Origin: Dasyornis broadbenti
Taxonomy: Eukaryota; Chordata; Aves; Passeriformes; Dasyornithidae
Length of the DNA stretch: 64,000 bases
Assembly: GCA_013397935.1 (NCBI GenBank)
Contig: VZRN01001860.1
Span: 160,314 to 224,313, forward strand
Reading direction: 5' to 3'
The translations under genes and the position numbers were made by a program. Below, in pieces: positions 27,701 to 42,700 of the stretch. The notes below the pieces were generated by a model, which was not told the origin of the DNA, ran no database searches, and saw only the letters and a list, made by a program, of their open reading frames with translations. How positions within the stretch are numbered: position 1 is the stretch's first letter; every line of letters begins with the position of its first letter.

Positions 27701-30700
27701 CTTTGTCTCTGTACAGGTATGCATGTGTATGCAGTACTGAGTGTTACAGAGTGTTTTAATTCCTTACTGTGAGGGTAGTTTATCGCAGAATTTAACTGTT
27801 CTCTGTGCCACACATTTAAAAAGGTAAGTGCCTGCCATTGCCAAGGCTCCCTGCGCAGCCCATTTATCCATTTATGGATTTGGTCAAGATCACATCTCAC
27901 TGAACACAGCTCCTCAGTACAGTAATTAGTTAAGCATGAGCAGATTAATCAGATGGCTCTGGCTGGCTCAGAGAAAATGGATGAAGAAAGACAGCTATGT
28001 ACTGTGCCTCTATGTTGAAAGTAAGACCAAGAACGTCTGTACAACTTTCCATGTCCCTTCCCCAACACCCTCACCTAAAGGAAAGGGGCTGGTCTGCTTG
28101 GGATTTTCTTATTCTACTCAGAGAACCATGATAAAGTTTTTCCAACGTACTTAATGTCAAACAAGTGAAACTGCTGGAGCATGAATGCATGCACACACCT
28201 GTGCATACATTTGCTGAGGTGAAAAGCACTTATTAACTAGCACAGTCCATCATGCAGAGATGAGGGAAAGTGGTTCCTGTGTATCAGCATTTTGGCAGTA
28301 AACATCAACTGCAGATGACTGAAAAATTCTTCACATTTAGAAATAAAAAGCTTAGAAAAAATGCAATGTCACGATGATTAGGCTGAATTTCACGGAGTGG
28401 AACAAAGCACAGGTTTCAGCCACTCTCTGTGGACAGACAGATATGCACAGCATCTCTTACACATTACTATGAGGATTTTAAAAACAGGATAAAAAATATG
28501 AATGGATATTTTGTTTACTGTTTATTTTATACACATTATATTGTGAAGTGAATATATATTTGATACATTTTATCATAAGCAGTAACTGAGTTTCCATCCT
28601 TGAAAAGGGTTTTAATTAGAAACATAGCACCTTGAAAAAGAAATTAAAAGTTAAAAAGCCTGCAATATTTGCATCCTGCTGATGGAGTTTGTCTGCAGGC
28701 TAATACACAGAGCTTGCCAAGTATGGCTGCTATGTAATCAGATGAGAATGCGGTCCTCTCTTTCATCCAAGGAGAGTGCCTTCACATTTTTTTCCTTTTA
28801 AAAATTGCTTTGTTTCAATTCACAGCTCTTAACTGAACAGAACTTCAGTGATGAAGTTCTGAGTAGGTTACACCAACCCTCCCCATGGAGATGCAAGTAG
28901 ATCTGCTCAGTGTGATTCCCAAGAGTTGGCACATGACTGAAGTGGGAAGAAGAGTGGAAGGAACTATGAAAAGTAAAATCAGAGATGCTTTAATGTGTGA
29001 TTCAATGTGAAAACATTTACGAAAAGACTAGAAAAAATAGTGATGTAGCTTCTGTTTGTGTTCAGAGGAAAGGGTTAAAAGGGGAAGAATGGTGATGAGG
29101 ATGGTAGACTCACTCAAGCTGGGAATACCAAGGCCTGGAGAATAACAGTGTGGGAAACCATATGTTAAACCTACTGCTGGTTATCCTCTATCTGTTTTAA
29201 GAAGTAGAATTTCTGTGCAGAGTTACGGTAGGTGTTTACAGAGACTTGTAGCCCTATCCCAGACATACTTGAGCTCCCTGTTGGGAGAGAGATCAAAGCA
29301 GAGACCGCAAAAAGCACAGGGAGATCACAGCATGGTGCTAAACTACGCGTGTGCAGGCCCTGGATAAATGGGCACAAAGAGCAGCCCTGCCGCCCACTAG
29401 GATTGCACTGAGCCTGACGGTGCCTGCACCCTCATTCTGTGTGTCTCTCCTGCCCAGCCTTGTTCCAGGATCCTCCAGTTAGCGAGGTAATTGAATAAAT
29501 TTATTCTTTGCATTTCAGCTGTGTTTTTTTTGGTTGCCCTCAGTCACCTGCATGTGTTGATTCACAGTTAAAACAGAAGCTTATTTGTATTTTCCTTACG
29601 TACTCCACCTCCTTGATATTTAATTAGATGTGGCTGAACTGTGGTTTGCTTCGTCACTTTAAAGGAATGTTTAGATGAGTATTTGAATCACAATGCATCA
29701 CACATGAATAGAATCATAGAATAGTTTGGGTTGGAGGGACGCTAAAGATCATCTGGTTCCAACTCCCCCACCGTAGGCATGGACACCCTGCCCCCCTTAG
29801 AGCAGGTTGCTCAAAGCCCCATCCAACTTGGCATTGAACACTTCCATGAATGGGGCATCCAGAACTTCTCTGGGCAACATGTTCCAGTGCCTCACCACCT
29901 TCACAGTAAAGAATTTTTTCCTCCAAAACTTCCTTTGTTCAGCTTAAGGCCACTCCTCTCGTTTTGTCACAACATACCCTTGCAAAAAGTCCCTCTCCAG
30001 CCTTCCTGTAGGCCCTCTTAAGGTATTGAAAGGCTGCTGTAAGGTCCCCCCAGAACCTTCTCTTTCCCAGGCTGAACAGCCCCAACTCTCTCAAGTCTGT
30101 CAGTATACAGCCTGACATCGCAGTATAGGAACAAGTAAATTATGTTCAACCACAATATAAGTAACACATTCAGCTTTTAGAGAGTGTCCAACAGGGGGCC
30201 ATGAGATGGCGAAGGGCCTTGAAGAGAAGCCATATGAGGAGTGGTTGAGGTCACTCAGTCTGTTCAGCCTGGAGAAGCAGAGACTGAGGGGAGACCTCAC
30301 TGAAGTCTGCGACTTCCTCATGGGGGGAAGAGGAGGGGCAGGCACTGATCTCTTCACACTCATTACCTGTGAAAGGACTCAAGGAAATGGCATGAAGCTG
30401 AGTCAAGGGAGGTTTAAGCTGGGTGTCAAGAGGGTGGTTGGGCACTGGAACAGGCTCCCCAGGGCAGTGGTCACAGCACCAGCCTGTCTGAGATCCAGAA
30501 GCATCTGGACAACACTCAGGCACTTGATGTGTTTCTTGCAGATGTCCTGTGCAGGGCCAGGAGCAGAACTCCATGATCCTGAGAGGTGGTTTACATCTCA
30601 GCAAATTCTATGATTCTATGAACATTACTAGTGTTCAAGACTATTTTAATTCCCAAAATAAAGGCAAAGGTATTAAATTATAACAAAGCATTAGAACAGA

Positions 30701-33700
30701 AACATGTATCACAAATTTAATATAAATAAATCACACAAAGAACATCACCTCTGAACACTTTATTTGCATTGAACTCAAATTTATCTCTGTTTAAAGATAT
30801 CATTGATCAAAAGAATGAGGAAGAAGAATATGGGACTTACGGCAAAGAATGGAAAGCTCTGTTTTCCATTATATACAGTATTTCAACAAATATTTATTAG
30901 CTAAACTGAACTGCCACACAAAGCATGTAATTGTGAGACAGTCAAGGCTTATGAAGGCATTTCATAACTGTTTAAAAATATTAGACAATGAAGTTTACCT
31001 AGGACTTTAAATATGAGTTAATATCCATAAACTCAAATTGGCAGGTAATGACTCAAAAATGTGATAGAAATTTCACAAAGTTCTTTGGAAACCACCTGCT
31101 CAGTAGAAAATGCTTCACAAGAAAGATGCATCTTTAAGCCTCTGATCAGTCATTAAGCTTAATCTCAGATGCTGCTTAAATTCTGTGTTTCTATATACTA
31201 CATTACGTAGTCTTAATTTCAGCTCAACATTTTTATTGATTTTTCATCTTTTCTAATAACAAGAAGAGCTTCCAATGACTCCATTCCCCTGAATTTAGAC
31301 AACTGTAAAATTAATTTAATTTCTCTTTTCCTGAGTTGTCTTCAAATTTCTTATAGCATTAAAAATAACCTTTTATAATTTTCTTCTTCATATTCAATAA
31401 AAAAGGATCTATAAAACTCATTGCGAAGTAAATGAAAAATCCCACACATGAAATCATTACTTTATGATCAAGACATGACACAACTTCATACAAAATGCCA
31501 TCTAAAAGTGTGAAACTTAATGCCAATGGATATATTAGAAGATTTAAGCAATCACACACAGTTCTTCAAATTATCCCTGTGTAGATTTCTCTTTTCAACA
31601 ATGATACAACAGAATCATTCTGGAAAGCACTTGAAGATTCATGGAAATAGCTCCCATCTGTTAAATGTAATACCATGTCAGCTTTCAAATGAAGACCTTT
31701 GAATGAAGTGTTTTGTCACTTTCAACATACAGCTCCAACCATCTCATGAGCTTGTTCCACCTCCTGATTGGAAATAAAGGCAGGGACAACAAACCTTTCA
31801 AGTCCAAGATTAAAAGAGATTGGAGCCTGGCACCTCTTAGTGTTCACTCTCCTTTCCTTTCTTCCCCCACATTGGTGACTGGATTTCCTGGTTACAATAC
31901 ATGGAATACACTAGCCTTGTCGTCTCTGCCACTGTGGCAACTGATGTCACACAGTGCAATGTGCACCATTTCTTTGGATGTATAGTTTGTAGTCTTTCTT
32001 GGTCAAAATTCTGCAATACAAATGCAACACCACTTGTTTGCCTTTCACTTTTTATTAAAAATAACTTTTGAATAAGCTGTATGGTTCCACAGGCTGTTTA
32101 TCTCCGGTGTTTACCACCTTCAATCCTCTTCATCCCACTCAATGTGCTCTTTTAAGACAACAGAAAGGTTTCCTTCTCATGATTGTCACCAGTGTTAGTC
32201 CCCTGTATTTATTTTCCTCACTCAGCTGTCTTAATTCTAGATTTTTATGACCTCCATCTTCACCTGCAGCTTTAGCACTTGCAAGTCCACCTTCTCTGGT
32301 ACCTCACTAAACCTCAGGCTTTAAGCCCTTGTGACCAAAACTTGGAAAAATTACAGATTCCTGCTCATTCCTTCCACCTTTACTGCTCCCACCATTCCTT
32401 CCCGTCATCTTTACTGCTCTGTCCTTTCTTTACACATTCACCTAACTCCAGGAGGGTGGCCAGGTACTCAGATCTCTTCCTGAAGCTCAATTAATTAGTA
32501 CTCCCCACAACACCTCTCGCAGCAGAGATGCCCTTCTCCAAATCAGCCTCTTGCTGCCTATACTGTGTTCTGAGCTTGACACTTGCTTTCCTTCCAACTT
32601 ACCTAGCTCACCTCCACAATAAAATGGCAAAGAAAATCAAGAATGTATCTGGAAAGAAACCACCCAAACCCAAGCCAACCCAGACAATTATGCTTCTGTT
32701 CTGGAGTTAACAAAGTGCTGCATCCCAATCATGATACTCACACTCACCCAGCACTTTTAATGCTCAGTAGGGCTTATTCAGTGTGTAGACAGAGAAACAA
32801 TTCTTCAGAACCTACTAAGTTCCCAGCTATGGATGTGTGAAATGGATGGACTCATTGCATGCACAAGTTAACACACACGGTTTTAAACAAATCCTTTAAT
32901 CTACAAGAAAGAGGAATAAACAGGTAACCAAGTTATTAATTTGAGGCTTCTACATACCTCATCAAAATACAATTCTGCTGCTTGCAACGTTAGTTAGTCA
33001 CTTTTATTTAGATAGTTTAACTATACCTGTAAGAAATCTTTTAATGAATAAATAAAAAGTGAAAACATATATGCATAAAGACTAAATTTAACGTAACAGT
33101 TAAGTGGCAGATGGCACATCATGCAGTTACCCATCAATTTGCAACATGGGAAAAAGGATTAATCTACAAATCTTGCTGTATAACCAGCATCAATACAGAA
33201 ACTATCTGCCTTCCCCTCCCCCACAACCCTCCATATCATATGTATTTAAAAAAAGTATTCTGTTCCTCAAGCAATGGTATTTCAGTGAAAAATTCTTGTA
33301 CGTTTACCTACCCATTTGCTTTTGGGTCCAAGTCAGTTCATTTTAAATACTGCCCCATTTAAAGTACAAACCATCTGAAATTCCTGCATTTGCCAAAATA
33401 TTTCACTTACAGAAATTCTGTTCTGTATGAAGTTTTACATCTCTTTTCTACTTTCAATCCACTGTTCTTCCGAAGATGTAAATATAACTCCTTTAGGTTA
33501 GCTTTCGATTTTTTACTTCCTCTCTTTATCAACAGTTTCACCATACCTGAACTAAATGGCACAATTATCCGAAACCACACTAAAATAATTTTTCTTTGGC
33601 TTACTGCACGTATATAGATCTTACTCTGAAGACATAGTAGACTGCAGTACTCGTATGCTGTCCGATCTGAAAGTATAGTACATATCCAATAGCTGGAGGA

Positions 33701-36700
33701 AGGGAGGAGAAAAGACAGTGACAAGCATTTTATTTTTCTTTTTTTATAGCCAACTCCTAACCAAATCCCTTTAACTCTCTCCAACACCTTTCCTTAAAGG
33801 AAAAACAGAGCCTGTGACCTAGCAACTCAATCTACACAGCGTTATGTTAAAACATGCTGAACTGAAGATTGCTGCTTGTTATTACTTTGATGCTGGTTTT
33901 GTTTAACTTTGTGCTAGAGCAACAATCACAGTGTACTTGTGAAAGTAATGGATGAATATCACCCATGCCAAAACCAGCTCACTTCATTAAAAATACAGTG
34001 TTCTCTTTCTTTGGTAGGATTTGGAAGGGGTGTTGTACAGCACTAGAGAGACAGCAAATTTGGAGCGTGACTGCTGAATTATCACAGGGGTGCAGGTTAA
34101 GCACGCATTTTATTTGCATAAGTGCTCCTTGTGGAACAAGAATGAGGCTTCAAGTTAGTCTTCTAGATAGAATTTGAGAAGACAGGAAAACATCAAGGTT
34201 TTGGAGGTCTGATTAGCTAACTTTTTCAGAACTTAAATGAGAAATAAGAAGAGATCACTGAAGATTTAAAAGTTTATGTTAATTATTTCTCATATTTATT
34301 AATAATCTCATATGTCATATTAAGATTTCTCATAATTATTAATTATTTCTCATATTAATACGAGAAATAGATGCATCACCATCTTACTCACCCATTGGAT
34401 CTCTTTCATTGCTTGAAATAAAATAGCAACACTACCACCATCCCTTGGGATTCCATCCACTTGTGTTCCAGTTTCTTATTAGAATACACTTTCTCTCAAA
34501 AAACATCAAATATTCCTTGCATGGTTTTTAACATGTTTTCTGCCTAAAAGCACTTATTTTGACTCATCATAAAAAAGCCAGCAATATGCATTTAGTTAAG
34601 AAAAGAGTACTGAAAGTTTAATTTTTCAGAGTTAGTGCTGCTATGCAGAGAATACTCTTAACCTTTCTTTATATTCACAGGCAGCTGAGTTGATCTTCTT
34701 TTAAAGCAGAGAAATGGATTAAGTGATTTTAGAGACGGTTTATGTAAAGTATAAAGCTAGAGCATGAAGACATTTTACTTCCGCAACTGGATGCTGTGCA
34801 CAGAAGCTCTCTCCTGTGACCTAACACCACCTCGATTTCTGGCTTCAGTGGTCAGAAGTCCACACGCCCACTTCAATTATATTTATGAAAGCTAGGAAAA
34901 CTATTACATTGAAGGAATGGCTGGAGACTGCTGTAACCAATGCAGATACTTTTATTAATGCAAGGAGTATGCTTAATGAATATTAGCAATGATAATTAAT
35001 ACAACTAGAAAAAAGGAAAAAAAATAGTTGCAAGTCCATATCAGCATTACTAAAAAGAGTAGTTTTCTAAAATTCAGCTTCTATGTCAAAATAGAGGTAT
35101 TTTTTTCTAGGTTTGGTTTTGACTAAGGAGATTTGTCATCCAAACAGTTGTGTATTTAGAATCGCTAACATTACTGATAAGTTTCACTTTCTACAGTAAT
35201 TCAGTCAGTCTCCAAAAGATTCTAATGCATCAATTCCAGCTCTCAGGGTTTCAGCTTTTCCTACTCGGGTGAAGAGCTAAGCATCAGGATAAATACACAT
35301 TCACATGGACTTCAGCCTAACAGTCACTGCAGGCTGCAATTGGAAGTCTTTCTTCCCATTACAAGGGCTGAGAGAAAAGAACTGCACAAACTACAGGAAA
35401 CATTTGAGAAATTATCTTAATCAAGGTCTTAATCAAGGTGTATTCCTGTAGAATTTTGGGCTGTGGAATTGTGACAGACCTACACAACCTGGCTTTGCTA
35501 CCTTCCACCCTTTTGCATCTTATGCTGTGGCTATGTAATACTGCACCACAGATAAAGCAAGTGCAGCAACTTGGGGACTTTTGGGGGATGGATGAAGTGT
35601 GTCTAAATACAGCTCCAAAATAAAATAATAATTTTTGAATTCATAAATTACTTTGTAAATGGAGCTTCAACAAGTGTATTTTTCCAGAAAGCTGGTCTTT
35701 TCATTACAGCTTTAAAAAGTAGGGTAGTACGCTTATAGAGAACAGTATCCAAGACCATCCCTCCTAAGAGTTACGTATAAGCCAGGAGATCTGAGCTTCT
35801 TTCCTATTGCTACCACCAGCAGTGAGTTCCTAGATTCAGTTTCTCATCTTACTTCTACTCAGGAACCCCCTGCATGCAAACTGAAGATAAGCAAGGCCCT
35901 GGAAAAACGCAGAACCAGCCACCCAGTGGCATTTCAGTATTTCCAATGAACTTTCTCTGCACATCAGTTCCCTCTCCATCCTTCAAGTGACATTTTACTG
36001 CACCCTCTTTGCTGTCATAACTTCCTCAAAAAATAACTACCAATTCACTTCCTAAAAGCATGAATATGTTATGTAGCAGCTTTCAGAGGCTTAGGGGTGA
36101 GTACTCTTGCCATGCTGGAAGGGTATAAAGGGCTTCTAGTTGATTTTAATTCTGCATCAAAGCTGCCTTTGGAAAGTTTTGGTCAGATGTTCCTGTATTA
36201 TGTGATATTCTAACAAAAAAAAAGTTGCTCACAATTGACAGTTTACTTTATGGAAGATATATTTATTGTAGTTACTACACAGTTTTGCACATGGAAATAA
36301 GAGACAGACAATCCTGAAGCATTTCCCTTCACAAACCACAGCCTACTTTGATCTTTGATTTTCTAGACACAGACTTTTCAGGTTAAGATTTCAAATATTA
36401 AACAGCATAAATTCCTGAAATTTTGTTGTATCCTTGGCCTCCTTGACAAAGGAAACAGATAGAAATCACTCAAGCTCTATGAGTGCAAGCAAAGCTATTA
36501 TCATTTTTTGCTGAATTTTTTGTTACAAATGCAGTTCACAAACGCATTTTATTTTTGCCTCAAGAACATAAATTCCATTTATGCATTCCCTTCCTTTTTC
36601 TGTCATTAAGCAACATTAATCTGCATAAGTTTCATCTACTTGAAACAGTACCTGAAGCAAGGTTTCCCTTAGCAGGGACTGGTATTGCTTCTTTCACAGA

Positions 36701-39700
36701 AGCCCAATTCTCTGATAAAAATGCTATATCAGATGACCATGTGCCTCTTGGCTGATTTCTGCACAGACCCCTTGTGCCAGTACTGTAAGCAACCTGCCTT
36801 TCCTACTGCCAGGCACCAGCTTTTTAGCCCAACACAAATTGTCTCAGGGAGGCCAGCACAATGTGCTGTCCCCCTGTAACAAGCTTCATTTTGTTCTTTT
36901 TCACGTTAAAATGGCAGACAAAGGAAAATCACTCTGATCGGGGGGTTCTCTTAGCTCTTTACACAGGGAGATGTCAATGAGGAGCTATCAGAAAGAGACC
37001 AGTGTGGCAGTGCATTTGCCACAAATAACCTTGCAAATCAGTTTGATGAAGCCCAACACATTTTAATAGTCCTTTCTTATTCTAGGGAAAAAGGTCTATA
37101 ACCCATACTGCCAGAGAGAGAGTGTGGCAAGTAGCCTTTTCCTGTTTCACCTCCCATAAAGTTCTCATGCCCAGCTAGAAAAGGCATGTAGGTACTTGTC
37201 AGGAAGTCAGCACTCAAACATAGCTCCATGAAGCCAGAAGACTGTCCAGTGTTTTGCAGGATGGCTCCCTTGCTATTAATGGTGTGTCAGCAACCTGCCT
37301 CACCACGACTTTGTACTTCCGCTTCTCAGTTGTTCAGCATGTAAAACTCAAACCAGAATCCTGCTATCCCTCTACATGACCATGTTTCTGAAACTATTTC
37401 GGCTGCTCAGTCAACTTCACAGAGTTCTAAGATGCTAGATGCCAGAAATTGTTGCTTCTTCCCTGCACAGATAAGGAGCTGATGCAACAGTGTTCCCCTG
37501 GCAGAGCTGGGAGTCTTGAGGCAAGCCCTGCCACTGGTGGAATGAAGACAATGCACAGATGGGGTCAGTATCACCTCTGGATCACTGTCTCCTGCTGGGA
37601 CAACTGCTGAGAGTGCAGCATGCACCACAGAATGCAACGAAGAATTTGGCTGGCAAGAGCGAAGGGTGCAGCAGGCAGCCCTCCACAGGCACTGCTGCCG
37701 CATTGAGACCACCGCCCTCAATGCCAGGTGGCACACAACACCCACAACAGGGGAATGCCTTTATTGTTATGTAGTTTGGGAGTCTGGAGCCAAAAAAACA
37801 ACCCCCATTTGCCCAAAGAAAGTAAGACTTGGTTCCTTACACAGCCCTTGACTGTCTTGGAAGCAAACCATCTCATAATATGTTAGGAAGGCAAGTGTGC
37901 TGGTGTGCAATTCAGGATTCAGGATGGACTGCCACTGCAGGAAAGACTGTTTTGTTATGGCAACCTGTACAATACGTTCACTCTGACCGGCTGTGAGCAA
38001 CCATGTGGCATACTCCTTGGCAGCCACAGAAAAACTAATGGAAGACACTCATGATCTTGGTAGCGTGTCCAGAATATGTAGGGGCACACAAGTTTGCATC
38101 TGTACAGCAACAATTGCATGTTAAAGTCTTCCTTCCCTCACAGGTCAGGTGTTTGTCTCACAGCAAGAGCTGCTTTGGCCTCACAGCTTTGTCATGGCTG
38201 CACGCCAACAAAGTACCGGAAGGAAAATGAGGTTTTGGAGGCAAAACAAGAAAAGATTGCCAGAAAATACAGACTGCTCCCTTCCTGTTTCCTAGAGTAA
38301 CACCAGTGAAATTTTTCTAGCAATTAATGAGTTTGCACAGGTGTTACTCTAAGTGTAACCATGAGACTGTCTAGCTGGCAGAAGTGATAGTGCGTTGGTG
38401 GTGACAGGCAGAGAGCTGAGCTCAGCTGCTGCAAGTGTACAGCTCAGCTGCTGCAACTACACTATTACAGGGTTGGCAGTCAAAAATCAACTTGTGGGCT
38501 TGACATGAAAATATGTCAAATGGAATACAGAATTCTCCAACACCTTCCTCTCTGAAACTGTGCACTCGCACAAAGAGTCAGAAAAACTTTTGAATTAATT
38601 TTCATTGTCTTGGCAACAACAACGAGTCTCACCTGTTTCATAAACAGCTTTTAGGCTTCGTTGCCATTCTCAATGCATTCAATTTGTACAACTGAAGATA
38701 TTTATTGCTCTTTTCGAAAGCTTTCTCAAAGCAAGGAAATAAAAAAACCCCAAACAAACAAAACGTCAGCATCAGAGAAAGTTTATCTCAAACTGTGAAT
38801 CAAAGAACATTTGAGTAAACAAGCTGAAATCCCAATATGTATGTGAGTCCAAGCTTCCCCTTAGAGTGAACAGGGTAAGCACAGGCATTGCTGTGAACAA
38901 TCAGACACAGCCTTTGTCAGGGATGCAAATATACATTAACTTCACAATGAGTATAAACACCTCCCAACAAAGGTTCCTCAAAAATCCAGGTGCCTTTGGA
39001 AGATGCAATGCAGTAGCAGCTGCATGGTAAAAGAGAAATTAGAAGGCAGCTGTAAGCCATTCCTGCACACAACCATTTCAGCTTGGTGCTAAAAGAAGAC
39101 GGTACATCAGAGTTGGGAACATAATAGTAAGATTAAACTCGATGACAGAAGGGCTTGAAGCAGCATCCACATGAAAGATAACATGCTGAGCAGGCTGTAG
39201 ATATGAACCACTAGCACTACCTAAGCACAAACACAGCGCTCTCATAACTGCAAGTGCAGGGTCATTGGAATTACAGTGAACACAAGGGACACTGCCCTCT
39301 TCTGCAGATGCTACAGGAAACTGACAATCACATGGAAACCAGACGGTCATCACAAAACAGTCACTTTTTCTGGCCTCACATGATTTTGCATGCTTTAATG
39401 CTGATACTCTTTTCCTCATCTGCCACAAGACTAGCAGAAGGAATAAATTTCAGACAAAAATACCAGGGTAGTACAAAGAAGGTACCACCACAACTCTAAA
39501 ACGTGAAAGAAGGCATGATAATAGCTCATTTGAATTTAAAGCTCTGCTCCGTAGTTAAAGCCTATGTAGGCCACACATTAAACAAATACCTAAGGTAAAT
39601 CAGGAGAGTGCATAGAATTAGTGTAAAAAGCAGTACCATTGACAACAATATGAGACTTCTCAATGAACTTTTTTATCAATTTGTAATTTTTTTCAACGCA

Positions 39701-42700
39701 TAGGCCTCCCAAAATAGTATTTTTTCACAATTCAGTTTAACTAATTTTCATATTAACATCATACAGTGTATAAACCTTTGTTGGACTAGTTTGCTAGCAC
39801 AGTGACAATTCTGCAGTATATGGCATTGTGGAAAGGGCCTCTAACATGTTCCTTCTCTGTCTAGAAGTGAACCTGGTACAAAAATGTCCATGCATACCTT
39901 ACTTACCCCCTACATGCCCAAGTACTTCTTCCTCTTGTCTTAACTCTTCTTAAACTGGTCTCACAAAAACAATATTTACTACTAACCATTAATGCTGAAT
40001 GATCCAGCTTAAAAAAATAATTTAAAAAGAACAAACCCTGTGCACACAAGGCACAGCAGAAAGTGCTACCACATGTCCTAGTACAAAACAGCAACAAGCT
40101 AAAGTTTTCCATGCCAATGTTGCTTTGTAGTCTTCCTAAAATCAAAGAAACGTAGAATGGCCTTGGTTGCAAGGAACTTTAAAGATTGTCAGGTTCCAAT
40201 CCCTCTGCCATGGGTGGGCATAACTCCCACTAGACCAGGTTGCTCAGAGCCCCATCTAACCTGGCCTTGAACACTTTCAGGGATGAGGCATCCACAACTT
40301 CTCTGGACAACCTGTTCCAGTGCCTTACCACCCTCACAGCAAAGAGTATTTGTCTATTATCTCATCTTTCTCTTTCTGTTTGAAGTCATTCTCCCTTGTC
40401 CTGTCACTACATGCTCTTCAGAAGAGTTTCTCTCCATCTTTATTGTAGGGTCCCTTTAGGAAAAGGGAGTGTGAAATTTGGTCACCCCAAAGCCTTCTCT
40501 TCTCCAGGCTGAACAAACCCAATTGTCTTAGCTTTTCCTCCCTCCTCTGGACTCACTCCAACAGGTCCATGTCCTTTCTGTGCTGGGTACCCCAGAGCTG
40601 GATGCAGTGCTCGAGGTGCAGTCTCACCAGAGCAGAGGGGCAGAATCCCCTCCCTGGCCCTGCTGCCCACGCTGCTTTGGACACAGCCCAGGACAGGTTT
40701 GCCTTTCTGGGCTGGGAGTGCACATGGCTGGGTCAAATCCAGCCTCTCACCCACCAGCACCCCCAAGTCCTTCTCAGGAGGGCTGCTCTCTGTCTGTTCA
40801 TCCGCAGCCTGTGTTGGTACTGGGAAATGTCCCAACCCAGGTGCAGCACCTTGCTCTTGGTGCTGCTGTTAAACCTCAGGAGATTCCCACTGGCCCAGCT
40901 GTCGAGCTTGTCCAGGTGCCTCTGGATGGCATCCTGTCCTTCAGGTGCGTCCAACTGCACCACTCAGCTTGGTGTCACCTGTACTTGATTCCTTTATGTC
41001 ATTAATGAAGATATTAAATAACACTGGTCCCAGTATGGACCCTGGGGGACATCACCTGTCACTGATCTCCTTTGGGACTTTAAGCCAATGACCATGACCT
41101 TTTGGATGAGACCCTCCAACCATTCTTTTAATCTATTTCTCTCCAATTTAGAGAAAAAGATATTGTGGGGGGCTCTGTCAAAGGCTTTACGGGAGTTCGC
41201 GTAAATTAAATCTGTAGCCCTTCCCTTGCCCCCCGATGTAGTCACTCCATCATAGCAAGCCACTGGGTCGGTCAGGCAGGACTTGGCCTTGGTGAAGCCA
41301 TGCTGGTTTGAGTCACTTCCCTGGCCCCTATGAGCCTTAATACAGCTTCCAGGAGCATCTGTTCCATGATCCTCCCAGGCACAGAGATGAGGCTGACAGC
41401 TCAGCAGTTTCCAGGGTCCTCCTTTCAACCCTTTTTAAAGATTAGTGCAATGCTTTTCCTTTTCCAGTGACCTTGGTTTTCCCCTGACAGCCATGACTTT
41501 TCAAACACCATGGAGAGTAGCTTGGCAACTACATCAGTCAATTCCTTCAGGACACTGGGGTGTATCTCATCCCATGGACTTACTGTGTAAGATTAAGTTC
41601 CTCAGGTGGTCCAGAACCACATCTTTATTTATAGTGGAAGCAACTTTGTTCCCTCAGTCCCCATCCTGCTGTCCGCACACTCAAGAGGTGTGGGAAGGAA
41701 GGTTGCCATTGATGATACAGGCAAAAAAAAATTGTTGAGTACCTCAGCTGTCTCCTCATCCTTTCTTACCAGTTTTCCAGCATTGTTTATCGTGGAGGGT
41801 ACACCTTGGCCTTCCTCACACCATCCTTACACAACTGAAGGTATTCTCTGTGGCCTTCCCAGCTCATCGGTCCTTGTTTCCACTGCCTCTGCATTTGATT
41901 AATTTCCCTTTAGTTCCACCAGCAGTTCCCTACTCAGCCATGCCAGTCCTTGCCTTCCTCCCTGCATGATTTCTTGTTCCTGGGGATTGCCAGATCTTGT
42001 GCTCTATGGAAGACTTCCTTAGAGATCTGCCAGCTCTGTCATACTCCCTTGTTCTTCTGGGCAGTGTCCCAGGAAACCCCACTGACTAAGTCCCTGAAGA
42101 GCTGGAAGTCTGCTTTCCTAAAGTTCAAGAGCCTAACTTACCCTTTACTTGACCCATTTCCCTTAGAACTGCAAACAACACCAGTGCATGATCACAGCAG
42201 CCCAGGCTGCTCAGTTTTCTTCAACCACAGAAAATTAATTACTCTCAGATTAAAAAACAAAACTGAAATAAATTACAGCTAATTCACTACATTTGGGAAA
42301 CTATTCTGGAAACATTAAATTTCATTTTTCATATGGGACAGTTACAGAGATGGATCACCTAAAATTAAATATAAACTCATGGTTTTAAATTAAGACCGAT
42401 AGAATATGCGAAACAGGTCAGAAAATTTTTCCGGTAGATCATTTTATCCCTGAATGATGAAGCTGAGAGGACAGAACTCAAAAGATTACACTTTGTTACA
42501 CTAACTTTACAGCAGTAGCACCAAACCAGCTATGTTAAAAAGTATGAAGTTAACTTTAATATTTTCATCAGCTTTCACTGTTGACAAGTTATACCCAAAT
42601 CCCACAGAAGACAAGTAGTGTGGCCACCTTGCAATGGATGCGGAGGCCCTTTCAAGTGAGCAGAATGGTCAAACTCCACAACTGTCCCTGTAACTTCAAA

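Noticed and set aside
33407..33787. 126-codon minus-strand open frame in the same orientation as DAPK1
   Set aside because: Contains a KLLIKRG stretch that briefly resembles an ankyrin helix, but there is no repeat periodicity, no splice-phase fit between exons A and B, and no known DAPK1 exon there.
40482..41005. Plus- and minus-strand open frames of 117-141 codons
   Set aside because: They lie inside a CR1 copy; the plus-strand frames are shadows and the minus-strand ones are fragments of the CR1 RT with frameshifts.
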